From the NCBI GenBank assembly GCA_016220045.1, contig JACRIP010000646.1:1-5501 (forward strand): DNA of 5,501 nt, in the 5' to 3' direction. Of the stretch, positions 1 through 5,445 are shown in pieces. How positions within the stretch are numbered: position 1 is the stretch's first letter; the number at the start of each line of letters is the position of its first letter. The notes beneath the pieces were generated by a model that had not been told where the DNA came from, searched no databases, and was given only the letters and a program-made list of their open reading frames with translations. This DNA comes from Planctomycetota bacterium (GTDB lineage: Bacteria; Planctomycetota; MHYJ01; WSZJ01; JACPWG01). Position numbers and translations under genes: made by a program.

Positions 1-492
1 CCAGTCGGCGAGCGCGGGCACGCCCTCGCCGGTCAGCGCCGAGGTCGCATAGAGCGGCAGCCCTGCGACCCCCAGGCGGTCGGCCTGCTGGCGCACCAGC
101 TCCGGCCGCAGACCGGCCGGCAGCAGGTCGCACTTGTTGAAGACCACGGCGAGCGGCAGGCCGGCCGCGCGCAGCCGCGCCAGCGCGTCGCGCGCCGGGG
201 CGCCCACGCCCTCGTCCAGGTTGTGCAGGTGCAGAAACAGGTCCGAGTGGCCCACGAAGTCGAAGGCCTTGTCCGCCACCGCGGGATTCGGGTCGTCGAG
301 TCCCGGCGTGTCGGCGATCGCCAGCGTCTCGCTCACCGGGTAGAGCGACACCTCGCGCGTCCAGCCCGCCCGCGGATCGACTTCGGCCAGCTCGCGCCGC
401 AGGATCGCGTTGCACAGGGTCGACTTGCCCACGTTCACGCGCCCGATCAGCGTCAGCACGACCATGCGCTCGGGCGCGGCCTTATCGCTCAT
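1..492 (-). CDS. Era/Der-like small GTPase (partial, C-terminus beyond window)
   Basis: This is the N-terminal 164 codons of a TRAFAC-class P-loop GTPase, open to the window edge. Visible motifs are G1 GRVNVGKS (residues 17-24, Lys23), a G2-like AGWTRE with Thr45, G3 DTPG (61-64), G4 NKCD (119-122) and G5 TSAL (150-153). All nucleotide-binding residues are present, so it should bind and hydrolyse GTP, unlike the degenerate GTPase at 1053-2744. The AGWTR/DTPG layout resembles the Era/Der/TrmE group and the stand-alone GTPases related to them. There is no signal peptide or membrane segment in the visible part. The ATG at 492 is chosen because AAGG lies 7 nt upstream; a second Met (residue 10) directly before the first beta strand is a possible alternative. 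It follows the small membrane protein gene across a 63-bp gap filled with 10-bp repeats. Family membership beyond GTPase cannot be fixed without the C-terminal domain. Confidence 0.9.
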   Translation of the reverse strand, partial: MSDKAAPERMVVLTLIGRVNVGKSTLCNAILRRELAEVDPRAGWTREVSLYPVSETLAIADTPGLDDPNPAVADKAFDFVGHSDLFLHLHNLDEGVGAPARDALARLRAAGLPLAVVFNKCDLLPAGLRPELVRQQADRLGVAGLPLYATSALTGEGVPALADW

Positions 493-560
493 GCGTTTAC
501 CTTATACTACGGCATTTAACGGCGTTCAACCTCGTTTAACGGCGTTCAACGACGCTTAAC
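491..560 (-). repeat. 10-bp phased tandem repeat array (GTTRAACGCC-like)
   Basis: Read on the minus strand from 560, five consecutive 10-mers begin GTTAAGC, GTTGAAC, GTTAAAC, GTTGAAC, GTTAAAT. Two more decayed units starting with GT (GTAGTATAAG, GTAAACGCAT) reach the GTPase start codon. The consensus unit is GTTRAACGCC, and its GTTNAAC core is a 7-bp palindrome. The spacing is exactly 10 bp, close to one helical turn, so each palindrome would lie on the same face of the DNA. The array begins at the stop codon of the upstream small gene and fills the whole intergenic gap. It is AT-richer than its surroundings. It could be a cooperative operator for a regulator of the GTPase gene, or simple slippage-derived repeats. 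Confidence 0.7.
501..529 (-). promoter_or_regulatory. Candidate sigma70-type promoter for the GTPase gene
   Basis: On the minus strand, TTGAAC (plus 524-529) and TATAAG (plus 501-506) are separated by 17 bp. They match the -35 and -10 consensus at four and five of six positions. The -35 falls inside the 10-bp repeat array. A start site 6-8 nt below the -10 would be almost at the ATG (492), so such a transcript would be leaderless or nearly so. The same TATAAGG string also supplies AAGG at Shine-Dalgarno spacing for readthrough mRNA from upstream, so the two roles compete. This is pattern matching only. Confidence 0.4.
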
Positions 561-873
561 CTGCCAGGTGCCAGGTCAGGACCCCGCACAGGAGGGCCGC
601 GGCCTGCACGAGGAGAATGCGGATCTCCTCCCACCCGCGCGGCCGCACGACCAGCCGCAGCAATTGCAGGCGCACGGTCGCGCGCAGCAGCTCGTGCAGC
701 CCGAACCGTCCCCCCACGCCCTCCAGCAACCGGAATGCCCGCACGTAGCCGCGCCGCAGGTCCAACACCAGGTCGGTCAGCTCCCAGACCGCCAGCGCGC
801 CGACCACCAGCCGGAACTGCTCGAACGGATCGGCGAGCGCCGGGCCGAGCGCGGTGAGAAATCCGGAGGTCAT
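556..873 (-). CDS. Small membrane protein of unknown function
   Basis: I do not recognise the family. The 105-residue product has two hydrophobic stretches, about residues 20-38 (VVGALAVWELTDLVLDL region) and 85-103 (ILLVQAAALLCGVLTW region). They are separated by an arginine-rich, amphipathic middle with the pattern LRxxxRLQLLRLVVRPR (63-79). This suggests a two-helix inner-membrane protein whose basic loop faces the cytoplasm. The ATG at 873 is chosen because AAGGTGG (plus 882-888) sits 8 nt upstream. A GTG at 885 is in frame but lies inside that ribosome binding site. The gene sits between the pseudo-GTPase gene (with the 906-1052 inverted repeat in between) and the intact GTPase gene, same strand, and ends where the 10-bp array begins. 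A role as a membrane partner of the GTPases is inference from position only. A chance ORF in GC-rich DNA is possible, but the ribosome binding site and hydrophobic pattern argue against it. Confidence 0.6.
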   Translation of the reverse strand: MTSGFLTALGPALADPFEQFRLVVGALAVWELTDLVLDLRRGYVRAFRLLEGVGGRFGLHELLRATVRLQLLRLVVRPRGWEEIRILLVQAAALLCGVLTWHLAG

Positions 874-881
874 CGGCGGAT

Positions 882-888
882 CCACCTT
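882..888 (-). promoter_or_regulatory. Ribosome binding site deciding the start of the small membrane protein
   Basis: The minus strand reads AAGGTGG, a close match to the anti-Shine-Dalgarno complement, with 8 nt to the ATG at 873. It favours that ATG over the upstream in-frame GTG (883-885), which overlaps this site. Confidence 0.5.
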
Positions 889-905
889 GATGCCGGAGAC
901 AACCA

Positions 906-1052
906 GGTTTGGGGGTTTAGACGTTTGGGAGTTTGGATGTTCAGGGGGTTGGCGCCGCCCTCAGCCAAGAGCGAGATCATTGGGGCTTCCGGCACTTCGT
1001 GTGGAACGTCCCCCGAGACTTCCAAACCTCCAAACTCCCAAACTCCCAAACC
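906..1052. repeat. Long inverted repeat made of 8-bp GTTTGGGA-type units
   Basis: Two arms of 43 bp (906-948 and the reverse complement of 1010-1052) match at 33 of 43 positions by hand alignment, flanking a 61-bp centre. Each arm holds four consecutive 8-bp units. The left arm reads GTTTGGGG, GTTTAGAC, GTTTGGGA, GTTTGGAT. The right arm, reverse-complemented, reads GTTTGGGA, GTTTGGGA, GTTTGGAG, GTTTGGAA. Each arm then ends in five Gs. The centre has its own small hairpin, TTGGC (949-953) with GCCAA (964-968). The element starts at the base directly after the TAA of the pseudo-GTPase gene and stops 33 bp before the small gene's ATG. Its purine-strand composition is unlike the genes on either side. 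It contains no ORF that looks real. It could be a dispersed non-autonomous (MITE-like) element or a structured 3' region acting as a transcript boundary. Confidence 0.8.
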
Positions 1053-2744
1053 TTACGCGCCCGCCCACCGCCGAACGAGGGCGTAGGCGAGCCCGACCAG
1101 CGCCCAGCCGAGAATGAAGAGGCTCGACACCCAGAGCCGGTGCCGCGCACGCCGCTCCGCCTCTTCCGCCTGCCGGTTGATCGTCTCCACCGTCCGCGTC
1201 ATGAAATCCTCGGCCTCCTGCCGCGTTTTTTTCAGGAGCTCGCCGTATTTACGATCGATGTCGGCCTCAAGCTCGGCGCGCAGCTTGAGCAGGTCCACCG
1301 ACAGGAGCGCCTTCTGCTCCTCGGTCCACTCGCTGAACCGCGGTCGCAGCCGCGTCTCCCACAGGTTCTCGACCAGGTCGCCCGGCGCGCCCGCGACCTT
1401 CTGGAAGGCGCGCGCGATCGGACCCGGCGCCGCCGCCGCGGGCTCGGCCGGGGCCGCCGGGGCGGCGGACGCCGCCGGGACCGACGGCACCCCCTCGCCG
1501 CGCACCAGCGCGCCCACCCGCCGCGCATACTCCGCGTCATCGATCCGACCCGTACGCCACGCCGCAAACTCGCTCTTCACGCCCGGCAGCACCGCCGCCA
1601 GCCGCGCCGGCGCCAGCTCCCCCGAACGCAGCGACTCCGCCAGCAGCTCGAACGCCCGGCCGGCGCCGACCGCCGCGCCGCCCCCACCCTCCCCGCCGCC
1701 CAGCGCCAGCGCCAGCCGCCGCTCGATCAGCGCGCCCGCGAACACCGCGCGCAGGCGCTCCGTCGCCGGCTCCTGCTCCTCGGCGAAGAGCGCCGCCGCC
1801 GTGCGCAGGATCGCGCCGGCGAAGGCCGCGAGCAGCACCCGGTGCGCGCGCTCGGCCGCGGCATCCTCCGGCTTCCCCGTGTCGAGGCGCGCCGCCGCCA
1901 GCTCGCGCGTGCGCGGCGACGCCAGGGCCGCGCGCAGCACCTCCGCCAGACGCCCAAGGCGCTCCTCCCGCCCGCCCAGGCAGGCCAGCCGCACCGCCGC
2001 GCGCACGCATACCGTCATCGCCGCCGCGAACGAATCCCCGGCCGCCGCCGCCGCCAGCGCCTCCGCCGTCACGCGCTCCGCCTCCCCCGCCCGCGCGCGC
2101 CGTCCGCGATCGAGCAGGATCGCCTTCCCGCGCCCGTCCAGCAGCCCGCGCAGCCGATCCTGTAACTCCCCGATCCCCTCCCCGGTCGCCGCCGCCACCC
2201 CGAGCGGCGCCTCGTCGCCCAGTCCCAGCCGCGCCGCCGCGTCCGCGAGCACCACCCCACGGTCCGCGGGCCGCAAGGTGTCGATCTTGGCGAAGACCAC
2301 GAGGAAGGGCTTGCCGCCGGCGCGAAAGGCGTCGAGAGCCGCCTGGTCCTGCCGCGTCACCCCCGCGTTCGCATTGAAGGCGAAGATCAGGACGTCGGCC
2401 TCGGCGCGCACGAAGCGCTCCACCTGCGCGCGCCGCTCCGGCGCCGGGTCCTGGAAGGCCGGCGGCAGGGCGAAGCGGACCTCCGGACGGGCCGGCGGGC
2501 TCCAGAACACCAGCTCTTCCGGCTCCCCCGGCAACCCGGCGGCCGCCGACCCACCTCCGGTATCCCCCTGAAGCGCCGCCAGTAACGCCGGGCGCCCGCT
2601 GCCGACCGCCCCCGCCAGGCAGACCGTCAGCCGCTGCTCCGTCAGGAGAGCGCGCGCCGCCGCCACTTCCCGGTCCAGCTCGCGCACCGCTTCCGCCCAC
2701 GCCCCCTCCAGGTCGAAGGCGCCGGCCGCCGTCGGGTTCGTCAT
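1053..2744 (-). CDS. Degenerate GTPase-domain protein with coiled coil and C-terminal membrane anchor
   Basis: The 563-residue protein has an N-terminal P-loop GTPase-like domain (about 35-205) in which the expected motifs are present in position but altered. The P-loop is GAVGSGRP (45-52), with Arg for Lys and Pro for Ser/Thr. No DxxG is found where G3 should be (FWSPP, 80-84). G4 is AKID (152-155) with Ala for Asn, and G5 is AAATGEG. The hydrophobic strands around LIFAFNANAG (119-128) and FLVVFAKID (147-155) are typical of the fold. An alanine-rich helical region follows (220-415), then an Ala/Pro linker (420-441), a charged predicted coiled coil (470-536), and one hydrophobic segment (538-556) ending in a short basic tail, so it is probably tail-anchored with the bulk in the cytoplasm. 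The start is the ATG at 2744, which overlaps the previous gene's stop as ATGA, so translation is probably coupled. I know no gene name. It is probably a pseudo-GTPase scaffold or partner of the intact GTPase at 1-492 (inference). Confidence 0.88.
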   Translation of the reverse strand: MTNPTAAGAFDLEGAWAEAVRELDREVAAARALLTEQRLTVCLAGAVGSGRPALLAALQGDTGGGSAAAGLPGEPEELVFWSPPARPEVRFALPPAFQDPAPERRAQVERFVRAEADVLIFAFNANAGVTRQDQAALDAFRAGGKPFLVVFAKIDTLRPADRGVVLADAAARLGLGDEAPLGVAAATGEGIGELQDRLRGLLDGRGKAILLDRGRRARAGEAERVTAEALAAAAAGDSFAAAMTVCVRAAVRLACLGGREERLGRLAEVLRAALASPRTRELAAARLDTGKPEDAAAERAHRVLLAAFAGAILRTAAALFAEEQEPATERLRAVFAGALIERRLALALGGGEGGGGAAVGAGRAFELLAESLRSGELAPARLAAVLPGVKSEFAAWRTGRIDDAEYARRVGALVRGEGVPSVPAASAAPAAPAEPAAAAPGPIARAFQKVAGAPGDLVENLWETRLRPRFSEWTEEQKALLSVDLLKLRAELEADIDRKYGELLKKTRQEAEDFMTRTVETINRQAEEAERRARHRLWVSSLFILGWALVGLAYALVRRWAGA

Positions 2745-3376
2745 CGTGCGGGATACACCGTAATGTCGGTCCGGAGCGCGTTGTTCACGCGGTTGAAGTA
2801 GCAGAAGATCCCCGCGACCAGGGCGATTTCCCAGACCTGCGCCTCGTCGTAGTGCCGGCGCAGTTCCTCGTAGACCGCGTCCGGAATGCCGTTCGCGTCG
2901 CCCGCGACCCCCTCGGCGAAGCGCAGCGCGGCCTTCTCCGCCGCGGTCAGCCGCGTCGTCGCCGGGTCGCCCAATGCCGCCAGTTGCTCCTCGGTCACGC
3001 CGAGGCGCCGGCACAACATGGTGTGCGACGAGAGTCAGTAGTCGCAGGAGTTGACGACCGAGACGCGCACGCCCACCAGCTCCTTGAGCCGGAGCGGCAG
3101 CGTGCCCTCGTTCATCACCGTCTTGAAATGCTCGAACGTGCTCACCAGGTGCTGAGGCAGGCGGGCGAGCGTCGCGAACATGTTCGGCATCGCGCCGCGC
3201 TGGGCGACGAATGCGTCGAACACCTTACACGCCGCTTCGTCGGTCACCTGCGCGCGGTCCCGGGGCGCCATGCGGGGCATCGTCGATTCCGCCAGGCGAG
3301 TGGTTCCCGTGTCCATCTGCTGGGCGGTCTGCCCGTCGAGCGCAGGCGCGAAGCTGGGCGCAGGATCGATGGGCAC
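2741..3376 (-). CDS. AhpD-like / carboxymuconolactone decarboxylase-family selenoprotein (CxxU), in-frame UGA read as Sec
   Basis: Read through one UGA (3035-3037), this is a 211-residue protein of the alkylhydroperoxidase AhpD/CMD superfamily, the 'peroxidase-related' type of about 180-200 residues. Family marks before the UGA include PNMFATLARLPQHL (64-77) and LPLRLKELVGVRVSVVNSC (93-111). After it come LSSHTMLCRRLGV (115-127), LTAAEKAALRFA and the C-terminal GIFCYFNRVNNAL. The active site of this family is CxxC followed by His four residues after the second Cys; here it reads C111-D-Y-UGA114-L-S-S-H118. UGA therefore replaces exactly the reactive cysteine while both flanks stay in frame and conserved, which argues for selenocysteine rather than decay. 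The expected role is a thiol/selenol peroxidase or disulfide relay. The GTG at 3376 gives the longest form; an ATG at 3280 (MPRMAPRDRAQV, GGCGGA upstream) gives 179 residues and may be the real start. The stop overlaps the next start as ATGA. No selenium-insertion genes are in the window. Confidence 0.83.
2994..3017 (-). promoter_or_regulatory. Candidate bacterial SECIS hairpin
   Basis: In the mRNA, the 18th to 41st nucleotides after the UGA can form a 9-bp stem (GUUGUGCCG with CGGCGUGAC, three G-U pairs) closed by the 6-nt loop GCGCCU. The loop opens with a G, 27 nt after the UGA. As I recall the bacterial SECIS consensus, it needs a hairpin directly downstream with a G among the first two loop bases at roughly this distance. 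A competing stem pairs plus 3000-3005 with 2989-2994 (six perfect pairs, loop CGUGA, beginning 36 nt after the UGA). A third, nearer hairpin (3006-3030, loop CCAUGU) lacks an early loop G. GC-rich RNA folds easily, so the choice among them is uncertain. Confidence 0.42.
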
Positions 3377-3400
3377 CTGCTCCGGCGAATGCCCTGGGCA

Positions 3401-3454
3401 GCCGGGCTGAAGCCCGGCGGAAAACCCGGGCTGAAGCCCGGTACTACAAACCCG
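3401..3454 (+). repeat. REP-like palindromic repeat, copy A (two palindromes plus tail)
   Basis: Two palindromes stand in tandem: 3401-3418 (8-bp arms GCCGGGCT/AGCCCGGC around GA) and 3426-3441 (7-bp arms CCGGGCT/AGCCCGG around GA). The second is followed by the tail TACTACAAACCCG. A C-rich spacer with AAAA separates them. The 28-bp block 3427-3454 is repeated in inverted orientation at 3543-3570 with one mismatch. The element lies just upstream of the selenoprotein gene. The GGGCTGAAGCCC core followed by ACTACAAACC is a type of dispersed intergenic repeat I associate with several large-genome soil phyla. It could stabilise mRNA ends, bind DNA-bending proteins or attenuate transcription; no U-tract marks it as an intrinsic terminator. 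Confidence 0.82.
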
Positions 3455-3528
3455 CTGCGCGATCGCCTGCTCCCGCGGCGCCGAGCACGGGATCGGCGGG
3501 CGCGGCCAACGCGAGTCGGGTTCGTTCT

Positions 3529-3571
3529 CCCGGGCTTCAACCCGGGTTTGTAGTCCCGGGCTTCAGCCCGG
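3529..3571 (-). repeat. REP-like palindromic repeat, copy B, overlapping the cyclase 3' end
   Basis: This is the inverted partner of copy A. On the minus strand it runs from the palindrome at 3556-3571 (CCGGGCT/AGCCCGG arms), through GACTACAAACCCG, to a second palindrome at 3529-3546 (CCCGGG arms). The cyclase stop codon (3537-3539) lies within it, so the repeat supplies that protein's last residues, GLKPGTTNPG. Copies A and B face each other across a spacer of about 74 bp, so a single large stem-loop of about 28 bp could form between them in RNA or single-stranded DNA. Confidence 0.82.
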
Positions 3572-5405
3572 CCGCCGGCGCGCTCCCCGCGCAGGGCGAC
3601 CGCGCGGGCACGCGCAGACGCATCATCTCGGCCACGCCGGTGATTCCCTTCAGCGTCGCCGCGACGCGCTCGGTCGTCGCCCCGAACTCCGCGAGCACGG
3701 CCGCTACGTCGCGCCGCTCGGCCAGAGCCGCCGGGACGACAATGTCGTTCCCCATGCTCTGCCCCTCGGCGCGCGCCGCCACGTTCACCGTGGTCCCGAA
3801 GTAGTCGAGCACGCCCGCCGTCGTCACGGCGATGCACGGGCCCTGGTTGCCGCCGATCTTCACCAGGAAGCGCGCCGCGCCGTTCCCGGCGGTCCGCTCC
3901 GCGGCCACGTCCGCCTGGATCTCGCACGCCGACCGCAACGCATCCGCCGGCGACGAGAAGACCGCCATCACCGCGTCCCCCATCGTCTTCACCACCGCGC
4001 CGCGATTGCGTTCGATCCGCTGCCGCATGAAGGCGAAATGCTCGCGCACCAGCGCGTAGGCCGACGCGTCCCCGACCTCCTCGTAGAGCGCCGTCGAACC
4101 CTTCAGGTCCGTGAAAAAAAAGGTGAGATTGCGGATCGCCAGGTCCATGCCCGGCGCCAGGGCTTCGCTCGAGAAGAGGTCGCGGAACTCCGGGAGGGTC
4201 GAGATCTGGGCGGCGGAGACGCCGTTGTCGCTCCAGTCCTGGCGCTCCAGGCGGAAGAGCGCCTCCTCCGCGGCCGCATTGACGAGGGTCACGCGCACGC
4301 GGCCGGCGCCGAGCACCGGGAGGACCGGGTCGAAGGCGTCGCCGCGCCGCGTCCACACCGCCTCCTGCGGTCCGCCCTCGGGCGCGGCGAGCACGTGCGC
4401 CTCGGCCCGCTGCACGATCCGCGCGTGGTACGGTCCGGCGGGCAGGAGGAAATCGAGCGTGCGCCGCTCGCCCGGCGCGAGCCGCTGCTGCATCAGGATG
4501 TGCGGCGTGTTGCGCGGCCCGCCCACGCAATAGAGCCGCGGCTTCTCGCGCCGCACGCCCGGGTGCACGTTGAATCTCACCTCGACCGAGCGGTCGAAGT
4601 CGGCCTTGAACCCGACGTTGCAGGTCTGGCAGTGGCCCTCGCGCCCGATCTCCCCCATCGTGCCGATGCCGTCCTTCGCGCCGCGGCAGGCGGTGCAGAT
4701 CAGCGCGTACGCCAGCTCGAGCAGGCCCGCGCGCGTGGCGTAGAGCATGGTCCGCAGCACGTCGCGCCGGTCCAGGCGCCACGCGTCGGCGAGCTCGAAC
4801 GGACGCATGCGCACGACGAATTCCTCCGGTGCTTCCCGGAGATGACGCGCGAGCCGGTCGCAGATCGCCGCGGGCACCGGCGCCCGCTTGAGCACCGCGA
4901 GCGCTTCCGCCAGCGCCGCCTCGTCCACCAGCGCCGTCCCGGTCCGCCGCGGGTAGGGCGACTCGCTGCGCCCCGCGAGATACCCCTCCCAGGCGCGGCA
5001 GATCTCGAGCAGCCCGGTCAGCTCCTTCGCCGCGAATGCGCCGGCCGTCAGCCGCCCGAACACGCCGCGCGGCGTCAGGTCGCAGAAGACCGTAATGCGC
5101 ACGCCCGCGCCCGCCGGCTCGATGCGCGCGCCGCCGCGAAACTCGCGGAACGGTCCGTTCGCGAAGTCCCGCTGCACCGACCAGCCCTGCGGCTCGATCC
5201 ACTCGAAGGGATGCTCGCGCCAGCGCACGGTCATGCCGAGCTTCTTCGCCTGCGCCTGCGTCTCCACGGTGCCATCGGCGCGCGGCTGAAACTCGTAGGT
5301 GACTTCCGGCAGCCCGGCTTCGCGGTTGAGGGAATCCGTGTTGGCCAGGAGGGGCCACCAGCGGGCGGGCGCGCCGGCGAATTCGGCCGAGCGTTCGTAG
5401 AGCAT
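3537..5405 (-). CDS. Class III adenylate cyclase with SRPBCC-like and DUF5939-like N-terminal domains and a zinc ribbon
   Basis: The 622-residue protein is predicted to make cAMP from ATP in the cytoplasm. Residues 1-150 look like an SRPBCC/START-type ligand-binding domain (WWPLLANTDSLNREAGL, then VRITVFCDLTPRG). The middle part (about 170-420) resembles the DUF5939 region often found before such cyclases and carries a zinc-ribbon pattern, CTAC (237-240) and CQTC (259-262). The catalytic domain (425-600) has metal-binding Asp433 in FFFTDLKGST, Asp477 in KTMGDAVMAVF, adenine-selecting Lys473 and Asp534 (LDYFG), and transition-state Asn541 and Arg545 in VNVAAR. It is therefore complete and ATP-type by family rules. 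No membrane segment is visible. The ATG at 5405 is preferred over an in-frame TTG at 5438, because the candidate promoter would start transcription at about 5439. The last 20 residues or so come from a REP-like repeat. A hydrophobic ligand in the SRPBCC pocket as the activity trigger is inference. Confidence 0.93.
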   Translation of the reverse strand: MLYERSAEFAGAPARWWPLLANTDSLNREAGLPEVTYEFQPRADGTVETQAQAKKLGMTVRWREHPFEWIEPQGWSVQRDFANGPFREFRGGARIEPAGAGVRITVFCDLTPRGVFGRLTAGAFAAKELTGLLEICRAWEGYLAGRSESPYPRRTGTALVDEAALAEALAVLKRAPVPAAICDRLARHLREAPEEFVVRMRPFELADAWRLDRRDVLRTMLYATRAGLLELAYALICTACRGAKDGIGTMGEIGREGHCQTCNVGFKADFDRSVEVRFNVHPGVRREKPRLYCVGGPRNTPHILMQQRLAPGERRTLDFLLPAGPYHARIVQRAEAHVLAAPEGGPQEAVWTRRGDAFDPVLPVLGAGRVRVTLVNAAAEEALFRLERQDWSDNGVSAAQISTLPEFRDLFSSEALAPGMDLAIRNLTFFFTDLKGSTALYEEVGDASAYALVREHFAFMRQRIERNRGAVVKTMGDAVMAVFSSPADALRSACEIQADVAAERTAGNGAARFLVKIGGNQGPCIAVTTAGVLDYFGTTVNVAARAEGQSMGNDIVVPAALAERRDVAAVLAEFGATTERVAATLKGITGVAEMMRLRVPARSPCAGSAPAAGLKPGTTNPG

Positions 5406-5445
5406 GGGGTGCGCTCGATCGGCGGGGGGAAGGGGCAAGGGCCGG

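Noticed and set aside
134..519. Plus-strand ORFs of 69 and 98 codons opposite the GTPase start
   Set aside because: They are antisense to codons carrying clear G1-G5 motifs, have no recognisable domains, and the second runs into the repeat array.
491..560. CRISPR array
   Set aside because: Units are 10 bp with no spacers; neither this array nor the 8-bp or palindromic repeats show the repeat-spacer pattern.
933..2571. Long plus-strand ORFs of 410 and 485 codons opposite the pseudo-GTPase gene
   Set aside because: Their translations are Arg/Ala/Ser/Pro-rich low complexity with no domain. They are antisense shadows of GC-rich coding sequence, and the first also runs through the 906-1052 repeat.
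2745..3014. 90-codon upstream extension of the pseudo-GTPase frame
   Set aside because: It overlaps the well-conserved C-terminal half of the AhpD-like protein out of frame and is Arg/Gly-rich. The ATG at 2744 with ATGA overlap is the better start.
2741..3376. AhpD-like gene as a pseudogene broken by a nonsense mutation
   Set aside because: Both halves are intact and in frame, and the only interruption is UGA at the exact redox-cysteine position with a downstream hairpin. A sequencing error or true nonsense change remains possible but is less likely.
3529..3546. Rho-independent terminator after the cyclase gene
   Set aside because: The CCCGGG hairpin is not followed by a run of U on the minus strand (AGAACGAACC follows), and it is better explained as part of the REP-like repeat.
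3244..5358. 704-codon minus-strand ORF overlapping the cyclase gene in another frame
   Set aside because: It is Arg/Gly-rich without recognisable domains, whereas the other frame contains all cyclase catalytic motifs. It is a shadow frame.
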